A DNA stretch of 6,095 nucleotides from AV2 sp035637175 (GCA_035637175.1 DASPXS010000006.1:1-6095), one strand, 5' to 3'. Shown: positions 1 to 6,095, counted from the first letter of the stretch. Translations and numbers: made by a program. The notes: a model not told the origin generated them from the sequence alone.

Positions 1-195
1 CAGGCGCTTCGCCCGGCGGAAAATTCCGTGGTCCGGGCGCCGGGTCCGTTCCGCGGTCTCTGCACGAATTATCAGGTCACCGGCGAATTCTCCACGAAAA
101 CGGCGGTGCGGATCGAGCAACTGCCTGCCCAGCAGGGCCAACTCCGACGCTACCGCGCGGTCGTCGAGAGTTACAATATCTTGCCCGCCGATTGA
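1..195 (+). CDS. C-terminal fragment of an unrecognised protein (5' end outside window)
   Basis: Frame 1 is open from the first base and closes at TGA 193-195, giving the last 64 residues of a protein whose start lies outside the window. The tail ends in SYNILPAD and is mildly basic and polar (QLRRYRAVVES), with a single Cys and no transmembrane segment. I recognise no family motif, so no function is assigned. It is read as coding because its frame ends cleanly four bases before the ATG of the giant protease gene, on the same strand. That is the spacing expected of operon partners with coupled translation. The competing frame 2 is also free of stops here but has no ATG before 200, so the exact division rests on the start choice of the next gene. 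Confidence that this is a real gene end is moderate. Confidence 0.6.
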   Translation, partial: QALRPAENSVVRAPGPFRGLCTNYQVTGEFSTKTAVRIEQLPAQQGQLRRYRAVVESYNILPAD

Positions 196-199
196 TCTT

Positions 200-478
200 A
201 TGCGTTTGAGCAGCCGTCTTTGCTTGTGCTTTCTCTGCCTGGCCGGGGTGGTCTGGCTTTGGTTGAAGAGCCACGACGATGCGGTGAAACGGAAGGCCGA
301 CCGCGCTGCGGCAGGGTCGCCAAAGGCCGGCAATCTTCAAAGCGCCAACTCTCGGAAGCCGTCAACCGGGGTCGGTCCAGGTACTGGCGTACCGGCGACC
401 ATTGCTCCTGGCGCCGGGCAATCCACTGGAGCCGTCGCCTCGGCGGCGCAGCAAACCGGCGCCGGTTCGTCCGCTCGT
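200..478 (+). other. Encoded export signal or signal anchor plus low-complexity linker (residues 1-93)
   Basis: Residues 2-6 carry two Arg. Residues 7-22 are continuously hydrophobic (Leu, Cys, Phe, Val, Trp) and are followed by a charged Lys/His/Asp stretch. This fits a Sec signal peptide or an uncleaved signal anchor. No good lipobox is visible: Cys8, Cys10 and Cys13 are all inside the hydrophobic core. Residues 35-93 are rich in Gly, Ala, Pro, Ser and Thr and look disordered, so they probably form a spacer between the membrane segment and the propeptide. Confidence 0.7.
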
Positions 479-3400
479 TTTCCTTATCGCCTGAGGAATA
501 CGGACCGGCCGCTCAGCGAGCTTGGCCGCAGCGACACAGCGATTCTGTTGGACAACGCTTTCATTGATACGGCGAGCCGCGCGCCGTTGGCGGTGCCGGA
601 ACCGTTGCGGGCCAAAGGAGACCCGGGCAGTTACATCGTTCAGTGGAGCGGACCGTTGGACGGTGCGTTTTACGCCCGGCTGCGTGACGCCGGCGCCGAA
701 TTTGTGTCCTACATTCCAAATAACGCGGCTTTGGTGCGGGTGCCGGAGCAGGGCGCGCGTCAACTGGCCGGCGTGAGCGGGATACAAGCGGTCTTGTCGT
801 ATGAACCGTATTACAAACTGGCGCAGCCGTTGTTGCCTCTGGCGGTCGGGAACGAGTCATTGCCGCTGGATCGGCCCCTGAATGTGACGCTCTTTCCAGG
901 CGGGACGGAGGAGGCACTGGCGGGGCTGCAGGATCTCGGCGCGGAGGTGATCGGGGAGGAGCGCACGCCCTTTGGCCCGATGCTGACCGTCAAGCCGCGC
1001 CCGGACAGTCTGACGGACCTGGCCCAATTACCGGCGGTGCAACGCATCGCATACGCGAACGGCCGGACGCTCTTGAACGACCTGTCGCGGGTGCGCGCGC
1101 AGGTGTCGGAGGACACAGTCACGACGACGAACTATCTCGAGCTGACGGGCGCGAACGTGACGGTCAACATCAACGACACGGGTGTTGATGCGTCGCATCC
1201 GGACCTCGCCACTCGGGTCTTCACCACGGACACGAATTCGTTCACGTTGCAGGACCTGGATGGTCACGGCACGCATGTCGGGGGCACGATCATCAGCAGC
1301 GGCGGCCAGTCCGCCACGGTGACGAACGCGGACGGCACCGCGCCCGCGGGTTCGCTGACCAACGCCGGTTTCCGCGGCATGGCGCCCGGGGCGAGTTTGT
1401 TCGTGTTGCCGATTGATCTGCGGGTCGGCCCGCTGATTTCCGACAGGTATCTCCAGGAAACTGCGGCCAACAACCTCTTCAGTCTGGGCCGCACCAACCC
1501 GGTCGTTTCCAACAACAGTTGGGCCTACAGCGGCGCTTTCGAATACAACTTTGCTTCCGCCAGTTACGACGCGGCGGTGCGCGACGCGCTGCCGGATGTG
1601 ACGGGTTCGCAGTCTATCCTGTTTGTTTTCGCGGCGGGCAACAGCGGCTTTGGCAGCACGAACGGGACGATTGGAGAACCGGGCAGCATCCCTGCGCCGG
1701 CGACCGCCAAGAACGTCATTACGGTCGGCGCGATTGAAAGCCTGCGCAATATCACCAACGAATTCTATACCACAAACGTTGTCAGTGGTACCAACGTCGT
1801 CGTCACGAACACCCCCTTTCTCGGCTTTACGGACAGCGACAACGAAGTGGCCTCCTTTTCCAGCCGTGGCAACGTCGGCATCGGCACTGAGGGCGATTTC
1901 GGCCGGTTCAAACCGGACGTGGTGGCGCCGGGCACGTTTATCGTTTCCGCCCGGTCGCAGAATTTGAACACGAACAATTTGAACCCTCTGGTGCCCGAAC
2001 TGGGCCAATATTATCGCTACGAATCGGGCACGAGCATGTCGGCCGGGACCGTTTCCGGCGTGCTGGCGTTGATGCAGCAGTTTTTCGAGCAGAAACTCAA
2101 TCGCGGTTACAGCCCGGCGTTATTGAAAGCGCTGCTGATCAACGGCGCGCGAACGGTGAACTCGCTTTATGATTTCAGCGTCACCAACAACGTCACCTTT
2201 CAGGGTTGGGGACTGGTCCGTCTGGCCAACAGCCTCCCTGCCGCGCTGTTGACGAACGCCGACGAAAAGAGCTGGCCGGTTCGGTTCATTGACCAGAGCC
2301 CGGCCAACGCCCTGGCCACCGGCCAGCAGCACACGTGGAACCTCGGCTTGTCCACCAACGCACAGTTTCTCCCGTTGCGGGTGACGCTGGTGTGGACCGA
2401 TCCGCCCGGCAATCCCGGCGCGGGGATCAAGCTGGTGAACGACCTGGACCTGATCGTCACCAATCTCGACACCGGCCAGGTGTTCGTCGGCAATAATATT
2501 CCCACCCGGTTTGATTTCAGTCAGCCGCTCCCCGCCAACACGCCGGCTCCTTTCGATTTCGTCAACAACGTCGAGAATGTTTTCCTCCAGGCGCCGCTCG
2601 GCGCGAATTACTCGATCACGGTGGCGGGCCGGCGGGTGGGCGTCAACGCCGTCACCGCCAACACCACGGACATCGTCCAGGATTACGCGCTGGTCATTTC
2701 GTCCGGCGACGGCGAGCTGACGGACGCCTTTACGCTCACGCGGACGAACAACAGTTTGAGCGCGCGGCCGGCGCCCATCGGGCTCACGAACGGGGTGCCC
2801 CTGTTGAAACAGCGGGTGGGCGCGAACTTCCAACTTGCCCCTTCGCCTGACGGCGAGGTCAATCAATGGCGTTTCTATGTCTTCACCAATGCCTTTTTCA
2901 CAAACAACTTCACCGGCCTGACCAACGGCAGCAACGTCGCCTTCATCACCTTTCTGCCTCCGGACCTGGCGCGGCCGCGCAACGTGGACGCGGACATTGA
3001 CCTTTATGTGTCGAACGACGCGACCCTGACGAACCTGAACCCGGCGGCGATTGCGGGGGCCTGGACCTCCCGCGGCCGGGGCGGGACTGAAGTTGTGGTC
3101 TTCACCAACGCGGCGGTAAGCCTGACCAACATCTATTACATCGGCGTGAAATCCGAAGACCAACAGGGATCGGAATTCGGGATCATCGGCATTTCCACCG
3201 ATCTGCCGTTTGATCAAGCGGACAACCAGGGCAACCACATTTTGCGCGGAATGCCGCCGACGGTGATCATCCCCGACGGCACGCCGGACGCGCCCGGCGG
3301 GGCGTTGATGTTCGCCATCGGCATCGCGTCTCTACCGATTGCCCGGGTGGTTGTGACCAACGACCTCACGCACGAGATGGTTGGCGATTTGCTCGGCAAC

Positions 3401-6095
3401 CTCAGTCACCTGAACCGGTTCGCGGTTTTGAACAACCACAATCCCTTTGGCGGAACAGTCAGTCCGTTTCACCTGGTGTACGACGACAGCAGCAGCGGAC
3501 AATTCTTTTTCAGCCGGCACACCGACGGGCCGGGCAGCCTGAACAGTTTTGTGGGCGAACCGAATGCCGGCGTCTGGATGCTCACCATGACGGATGACGC
3601 CCTGGGCCGGACCGGCCGCGTTGACAACCTGACCCTTCGGATCGAACCGGCGCGGTATCTGACCAACGACGTGAACGGCTCGGTGTTGGCCAATCAATGG
3701 GTTTATTACTTCGTCGATGTGCCGCCGGAAGCCGTCAAACTGACCGTCACACTGTCGCAGATCAGCGGACCGTTGAACCTGTATCTCAAGCGCGGCGCGC
3801 CGCCGACGACGACGGATTTCGACAAAGCGGCCTTGATCAATCCGACCGGAGGTTCGCTCTCGCTCGGCCTGGGTGACGTGCCGCCGCTCAACGCCGGACG
3901 TTATTTCATCGGCGTGTTCAATCCCAACGCCGTCACCGTCACCTTCACGATTCGCGCCGATCTGCAGCTCGACCTGACCCCGAAGGCCACGGGAGATTTT
4001 CTGTCCACGGACACGCCGGCGTTTTTGCGGGACGACGCGATCAGCCGTTCCAGCATTTTTGTGCCCATCGCGCGTCAGGTGGTGGACTTGCGGGTGGGCG
4101 TGCGGATTGACGACGCCCGCGCGTCCGACTTGGTGCTGCATCTGGTCAGTCCCCAGGGAACGCGCGTGCTGCTGACGGAAAACCGGGGAGGCACCAACAC
4201 GGCCGGATATGGAATCAGCGAGCTCCTTTCCACGAACACCGTGCCTATTTTCACGAACAGTTTTGAAAACGCGAAGCCAACAAATTATTTCGCGGGGGAC
4301 GTGGTGGACGGTTGGAAGGTGGTTCAGAACGTGGTCAGCATCCGCTCGGATCGCACGCTGGCGTTCGACGGAACCAACGCGCTGATCCTGCGGGGCGGAC
4401 ATATTGCGCGCGTCCTGCCCACCACCGCCGGGAGGTCCTACCAGTTGAACTTCGTTTATTGGCTCAACCCGGGACAACCAAACGGCATCGTGTCCTGGTG
4501 GCCGGCGGTGGGCGGCTCAGCCACGGATATTTCCGGCGGTCACACCGCGGCGATGAACGCCGTCGGGATCGTGCCCGGAGAGGTGGATCAGGCGTTCAGT
4601 TTTGACGGCGTGAGCAGCGTTTTCACCGCGGCGGACGCGCCGGCATTTGATTTGACCGGGGATTACACGTTCGAGTTCTGGGTCAATCCGGACCCGCTGC
4701 AAAACCCATTTGCGAATATCATGAGAAAGGAGGAGCCGCTGGGCACAAACGGTTTCGGTATCGAAATGGACGGAGCGACCAATTCAAATTTTTATTACGC
4801 CGGTTGGAAGAACAGCAGCAGCAGTCCCGGCAACGAATGCTGGACGACCGCAGGGTTCCAGTTGACGCCCGGCGTCTGGCAGCACCTCGCGGTGGTAAAG
4901 AGCAACGCCACCCGGCTGGTTTATATCAATGGAAACCCGGTCGGTTCGGCCACCTGTGTCGGCACCACCAACGCCGTCAACGTAAACAATGCCCCGCTGC
5001 AGTTTGGCGCCTGGTCCGCCCGGCCCGGCTCGGAATGGAAGGGAATACTGGACGAAATCTCCGTTTACAACCGGGCGCTGACGCCGGCGGAGATCAACGA
5101 CATTGTTTTATCCGGCAGCGTCGGCAAGTGCGGAGACGTCATTCCGCCGGTGCAGTTCTGCTCGGCGGAAGCCGCGGTCTCGCTCGACGGGTCTTTTGTC
5201 GGCTTTGTGGGAGGCGACTTGTTCTGGCGGTCGAAATCCATTCAGTTCACCGCCATCACCAACGGGACGCTGCTGGACGTTGCGGCAATTGACGGCGGGA
5301 TGTTGCTCGACAGGTTTGTGCTGATCGAAAGTCAGGTGACCAGCCGTCCCTTTTACACGGTGTTCACCGACGATACCAATCGGGCGACCGTGCCGATCAA
5401 GTTCGCTCTGCCGCCCTTCACCAACAGCGCGGTCACTGCTTTTTTGACGAATCGTGTGGTGCTCGACGATGGGTTTGAAAACGCCGTCGAAGCGGGAAAC
5501 GTTCCAGCAGGTTCCTACGTGTCGGGTTGGCATGTGGACCGGGACAACGTCGATGTCCTGGGTCCTAACCTGTTTAATTTTCACGGGCCGGCGAACACAG
5601 GCACGAACTTCCTGGACATCCACGGGGATATGGACGGGATGATCTCGACGAATTTTCCGACCACAGCAGGCAGACAATACCGGGTTAGTTTCGCTTACGC
5701 GGCCAGCCAATTTGCGTCTATTCCCACTTCGTTCAGGGTCGGCATCGATGGGACGACGCTGGTTGATGTGATTGCGCCTCCAACGGGCTTTTTACCGGGC
5801 GGCGCGCTATGGAAGACGAATTCCGCGGTATTTACTGCCGGCGGTCCGATTACGCATCTCTCCGTTGAAAGTCTCGTCGCGGACTCGTTTTTTGGCGTTT
5901 TACTGGATACGTTCAAGGTGGAGGAATTAATTGATGGGCGCGAGGCGTACTTTCTGCCGGAGGAAACGTTGCAACCGTTTGTCGGCGAGTCGGCGTTCGG
6001 GAACTGGACCTTGGAGGTCCTGGACAACCGCGTCGGCCTGTCGCCGAGCCCGCGGTCGCCTTTTGTCTTGAGCTGGAAACTGGACTTCACCTTTG
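200..6095 (+). CDS. Giant secreted KP-43-type subtilisin-like serine protease with PPC, P-type, DUF642-like and LamG modules (3' end outside window)
   Basis: This S8 endopeptidase is predicted to act outside the cytoplasm. One frame runs unbroken for 1,965 codons and leaves the window without a stop. The start is the first ATG in frame; it lies four bases after the preceding stop and is followed by a basic and then hydrophobic segment (residues 2-22). No clear Shine-Dalgarno sequence precedes it. Domains in order: export segment, low-complexity linker (35-93), two-part propeptide (144-288), S8 catalytic domain (about 300-680), KP-43 jelly roll (690-840), PPC-like (866-998), P-type (1018-1150), PPC-like (1157-1256), and a second P-type domain in three pieces with DUF642-like and LamG inserts (1266-1965). 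The triad is Asp326 in NDTGVD, His356 in GHGTH and Ser612 in GTSMS; Asn481 in AAGNSG is the oxyanion residue. All key residues are present, so it is probably active. Biological substrate unknown. Cysteines occur only in the export segment and around LamG. Confidence 0.95.
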   Translation, partial: MRLSSRLCLCFLCLAGVVWLWLKSHDDAVKRKADRAAAGSPKAGNLQSANSRKPSTGVGPGTGVPATIAPGAGQSTGAVASAAQQTGAGSSARFPYRLRNTDRPLSELGRSDTAILLDNAFIDTASRAPLAVPEPLRAKGDPGSYIVQWSGPLDGAFYARLRDAGAEFVSYIPNNAALVRVPEQGARQLAGVSGIQAVLSYEPYYKLAQPLLPLAVGNESLPLDRPLNVTLFPGGTEEALAGLQDLGAEVIGEERTPFGPMLTVKPRPDSLTDLAQLPAVQRIAYANGRTLLNDLSRVRAQVSEDTVTTTNYLELTGANVTVNINDTGVDASHPDLATRVFTTDTNSFTLQDLDGHGTHVGGTIISSGGQSATVTNADGTAPAGSLTNAGFRGMAPGASLFVLPIDLRVGPLISDRYLQETAANNLFSLGRTNPVVSNNSWAYSGAFEYNFASASYDAAVRDALPDVTGSQSILFVFAAGNSGFGSTNGTIGEPGSIPAPATAKNVITVGAIESLRNITNEFYTTNVVSGTNVVVTNTPFLGFTDSDNEVASFSSRGNVGIGTEGDFGRFKPDVVAPGTFIVSARSQNLNTNNLNPLVPELGQYYRYESGTSMSAGTVSGVLALMQQFFEQKLNRGYSPALLKALLINGARTVNSLYDFSVTNNVTFQGWGLVRLANSLPAALLTNADEKSWPVRFIDQSPANALATGQQHTWNLGLSTNAQFLPLRVTLVWTDPPGNPGAGIKLVNDLDLIVTNLDTGQVFVGNNIPTRFDFSQPLPANTPAPFDFVNNVENVFLQAPLGANYSITVAGRRVGVNAVTANTTDIVQDYALVISSGDGELTDAFTLTRTNNSLSARPAPIGLTNGVPLLKQRVGANFQLAPSPDGEVNQWRFYVFTNAFFTNNFTGLTNGSNVAFITFLPPDLARPRNVDADIDLYVSNDATLTNLNPAAIAGAWTSRGRGGTEVVVFTNAAVSLTNIYYIGVKSEDQQGSEFGIIGISTDLPFDQADNQGNHILRGMPPTVIIPDGTPDAPGGALMFAIGIASLPIARVVVTNDLTHEMVGDLLGNLSHLNRFAVLNNHNPFGGTVSPFHLVYDDSSSGQFFFSRHTDGPGSLNSFVGEPNAGVWMLTMTDDALGRTGRVDNLTLRIEPARYLTNDVNGSVLANQWVYYFVDVPPEAVKLTVTLSQISGPLNLYLKRGAPPTTTDFDKAALINPTGGSLSLGLGDVPPLNAGRYFIGVFNPNAVTVTFTIRADLQLDLTPKATGDFLSTDTPAFLRDDAISRSSIFVPIARQVVDLRVGVRIDDARASDLVLHLVSPQGTRVLLTENRGGTNTAGYGISELLSTNTVPIFTNSFENAKPTNYFAGDVVDGWKVVQNVVSIRSDRTLAFDGTNALILRGGHIARVLPTTAGRSYQLNFVYWLNPGQPNGIVSWWPAVGGSATDISGGHTAAMNAVGIVPGEVDQAFSFDGVSSVFTAADAPAFDLTGDYTFEFWVNPDPLQNPFANIMRKEEPLGTNGFGIEMDGATNSNFYYAGWKNSSSSPGNECWTTAGFQLTPGVWQHLAVVKSNATRLVYINGNPVGSATCVGTTNAVNVNNAPLQFGAWSARPGSEWKGILDEISVYNRALTPAEINDIVLSGSVGKCGDVIPPVQFCSAEAAVSLDGSFVGFVGGDLFWRSKSIQFTAITNGTLLDVAAIDGGMLLDRFVLIESQVTSRPFYTVFTDDTNRATVPIKFALPPFTNSAVTAFLTNRVVLDDGFENAVEAGNVPAGSYVSGWHVDRDNVDVLGPNLFNFHGPANTGTNFLDIHGDMDGMISTNFPTTAGRQYRVSFAYAASQFASIPTSFRVGIDGTTLVDVIAPPTGFLPGGALWKTNSAVFTAGGPITHLSVESLVADSFFGVLLDTFKVEELIDGREAYFLPEETLQPFVGESAFGNWTLEVLDNRVGLSPSPRSPFVLSWKLDFTF
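629..1063 (+). other. Encoded two-part inhibitor-I9-like propeptide (residues 144-288)
   Basis: There are two consecutive ferredoxin-like units. Unit 1 (about 144-206) starts SYIVQWSGPL, continues through GAEFVSYIPNNAALVRV and ends near YEPYYKL. Unit 2 (about 227-288) starts LNVTLFPGG, has GLQDLGAEVIGEE and ends near VQRIAYANGRT. Both show the strand, helix with LGAEV-type turn, strand, helix and 'V..I' strand pattern of subtilase propeptides. In the family this region chaperones folding and blocks the active site until autoprocessing. The cleavage site is probably near residues 290-300, which is an inference. A paired propeptide of this kind is, from memory, seen in KP-43-like proteases. Confidence 0.7.
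1097..2239 (+). other. Encoded S8 subtilisin-like catalytic domain, KP-43 type (residues about 300-680)
   Basis: Catalytic Asp326 (1175-1177) is in NDTGVD, His356 (1265-1267) in DGHGTHVGGT and Ser612 (2033-2035) in ESGTSMSAG. Oxyanion Asn481 (1640-1642) is in FAAGNSGFG. KP-43-like signatures are NNSW near 438-441, TIGEPGS followed by AKNVITVGA, VASFSSRGN, FKPDVVAPGT and the closing NGARTVN...GWG. The Asp-to-Ser distance is 286 residues, about 60 longer than I recall for KP-43. The extra length lies in Thr/Asn-rich loops, for example after VGAIESL and after RFKPDV. The Pro normally four residues after the catalytic Ser is Gly616 here. Confidence 0.93.
2267..2719 (+). other. Encoded KP-43-type C-terminal jelly-roll domain (residues about 690-840)
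   Basis: This directly follows the catalytic domain, as in KP-43 proteases, where it packs against the protease core. Visible family landmarks are ALATGQQHTW (704 on), LVWTDPPG (730 on), LVNDLDLIV (745 on), FVGNN, NNVENVFL (789 on), YSITVAG and the final strand DYALVIS (828 on). The order and spacing match the family closely, so this assignment is firm. Confidence 0.85.
2795..3193 (+). other. Encoded PPC-like beta-sandwich domain 1 (residues about 866-998)
   Basis: It has the organisation of bacterial pre-peptidase C-terminal domains: an opening GVPLLKQRVGAN, an aromatic strand (QWRFYVF), the central DADIDLYVSND (930 on), and a closing YYIGVKSED followed by a short strand. Such domains are common accessory modules on secreted peptidases and are often removed or used for surface attachment. 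The match is by pattern only and is more divergent than in PPC-like domain 2. Confidence 0.55.
3251..3649 (+). other. Encoded proprotein-convertase P-type domain 1, uninterrupted (residues about 1018-1150)
   Basis: It starts with an IPDG-type strand. It continues with VGDLLGNLSHL (near 1063), SPFHLVYDD (near 1089), LNSFVGEPNAGVWMLTMTDD (1114 on, Trp1126) and GRTGRVDNLTLRI at the end. The 'F.G....G.W.L...D...G..G.....L.I' ending is the clearest P-domain signature. In convertases such domains stabilise or regulate the protease; in bacteria they occur as accessory modules. This copy is the compact reference for recognising the split second copy. Confidence 0.7.
3668..3967 (+). other. Encoded PPC-like beta-sandwich domain 2 (residues about 1157-1256)
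   Basis: It shows the PPC pattern: DVNGSVLANQWVYYFVDVP at the start, LTVTLSQISGPLNLYLKRG in the centre (1191 for the Pro), an Asn-Pro-Thr-Gly-Gly turn, and GRYFIGVFNPN followed by a short FTIRA strand. It follows P-type domain 1 with almost no linker. The order PPC, P, PPC, P therefore looks like a duplicated two-domain cassette. Confidence 0.65.
4253..5335 (+). other. Encoded DUF642-like jelly roll split by a LamG domain (residues about 1352-1712)
   Basis: The first half (1352-1429) has the DUF642-type opening NSFENAK, then VVDGWKVV, ALILRGG and the strand LPTTAGRSYQLNFVYWLNPG. The second half (1654-1712) has AAVSLDGSFVG, WRSKSIQFTAIT and the closing strand GGMLLDRFVLIE. In the uninterrupted copy downstream these two halves are contiguous. 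Between them sits the LamG domain. DUF642 proteins are reported to bind polysaccharides, so a glycan-binding role is a family-level inference. Confidence 0.6.
4487..5134 (+). other. Encoded LamG / concanavalin-like lectin domain (residues about 1430-1645)
   Basis: Characteristic pieces appear in order: IVSWWPAVGG opening, GEVDQAFSFDG, FDLTGDYTFEFWVNP, WQHLAVVKSN, LVYINGNPVG, and the closing GILDEISVYNRALTPAEIN (Asp1618) used by many bacterial LamG_3-type domains. Cys1547 and Cys1586 inside the domain could form a disulfide, and Cys1644 lies at its C-terminal edge. LamG folds commonly bind glycans or glycoproteins; the ligand here cannot be told. Confidence 0.88.
5459..5932 (+). other. Encoded uninterrupted DUF642-like domain (residues about 1754-1911)
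   Basis: It opens with DDGFENAVEAGNVPAGSY and VSGWHVD. It then has NTGTNFLDIHG, STNFPTTAGRQYRVSFAYA, FRVGIDGTTLVDV, LWKTNSAVFTAGG, HLSVESL and a closing GVLLDTFKVEEL. This is the full 'GFE...GW......LD.......TTAG..Y..SF......V.IDG......W......F.A.......L.S......LLD...V' pattern of DUF642/DUF642-like jelly rolls. It is bordered on both sides by pieces of the second P-type domain. Confidence 0.65.

Larger units (their letters stand above)
3995..6095 (+). other. Encoded second P-type domain in three pieces with inserted modules (residues about 1266-1965)
   Basis: Piece A (1266-1351) carries VVDLRVGVRIDD, SDLVLHLVSPQGTRVLL (1309 on) and ENRGGTNTAGYG. Piece B (1717-1742) carries PFYTVFTDDTN and VPIKFALPPFTN. 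Piece C (1915 to the window edge) carries FLPEETLQPFVGES, then GNWTLEVLDNRVG (Trp1936) and a closing SWKLDFTF. Lined up with P-type domain 1, piece B matches SPFHLVYDD and piece C matches LNSFVGEP...GVWMLTMTDD. The equivalent spacers in domain 1 are about 25-30 residues; here they hold roughly 370 and 170 residues. The window ends at about the last strand of the domain. Confidence 0.7.

Noticed and set aside
172..177. TACAAT, a possible -10 promoter element before the protease gene
   Set aside because: It lies inside the coding end of the upstream gene, and no -35-like hexamer occurs at suitable spacing. One six-base match is not enough.
2..199. The protease frame extending upstream of 200 (no stop back to the first base)
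   Set aside because: No ATG or GTG occurs in that frame before 200, and the ATG at 200 is followed at once by an export-type hydrophobic segment.
223..241. Cysteines in the export segment as a lipoprotein signal
   Set aside because: Cys8, Cys10 and Cys13 are inside the hydrophobic stretch and none follows a proper lipobox with small residues at -1 and -2, so lipid attachment is not supported.
220..567. 115-codon plus-strand open frame overlapping the start of the protease
   Set aside because: Arg/Ser-rich translation in another frame of the export segment and linker. The protease frame explains this stretch and continues into the recognised propeptide.
1028..4477. Three long minus-strand open frames in a row (1028-2008, 2120-3238, 3332-4477; 326, 372 and 381 codons)
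   Set aside because: All share one register, with codons lying exactly opposite the codons of the protease gene. Stops there would require TTA, CTA or TCA in the sense frame, which are rare in this GC-rich gene. The translations are Arg/Val/Gly-rich with no recognisable domain.
5108..5710. 200-codon minus-strand open frame near the 3' end
   Set aside because: Same antisense register as the other shadows and opposite clear LamG and DUF642-like coding sequence. It has no recognisable domain.
4253..5932. A frameshift or gene fusion as the cause of the interrupted P-type domain
   Set aside because: The frame stays in one register through every junction, with sensible domain sequence on both sides and no stop codons. 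This is a continuous protein with inserted domains, not a broken gene.

Overview
The window is almost entirely one very long plus-strand reading frame. It starts at 200 and is still open at the last base (1,965 complete codons seen). The 64-codon tail of another plus-strand gene ends four bases upstream. The DNA is GC-rich (roughly 60 percent by eye). The start has no clear Shine-Dalgarno sequence, and the protein is built from LamG, DUF642-like, PPC-like and proprotein-convertase P-type beta modules with many Thr-Asn pairs. Together these suggest an uncultured or environmental bacterium of the Verrucomicrobiota (Pedosphaera/Limisphaerales type) or a PVC relative. This taxonomic call is an inference.

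Layout: 1-195 is the 3' end of an unrecognised gene. From 200 onward lies a giant secreted subtilisin-like (S8, KP-43-type) protease. In order it has: an N-terminal hydrophobic export segment; a G/A/P/S/T-rich linker; a two-part inhibitor-I9-like propeptide; the catalytic domain with Asp326, His356, oxyanion Asn481 and Ser612; the C-terminal jelly roll typical of KP-43 proteases; a PPC-like domain; a P-type domain; a second PPC-like domain; and a second P-type domain.

The second P-type domain appears to be broken into three pieces. Its first loop holds a DUF642-like jelly roll, which is itself split around a LamG (concanavalin-like) domain. Its second loop holds another, uninterrupted DUF642-like domain. 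The last P-type piece reaches the window edge. This Russian-doll nesting of probable carbohydrate-binding modules inside a protease accessory domain is the most unusual thing here.

The likely role is an exported protease, held inactive by its propeptide, that is targeted to polysaccharide or glycoprotein surfaces by lectin-like modules. No RNA gene, mobile element, CRISPR array, terminator or convincing promoter was seen. There is no gene-free stretch above 4 bases.
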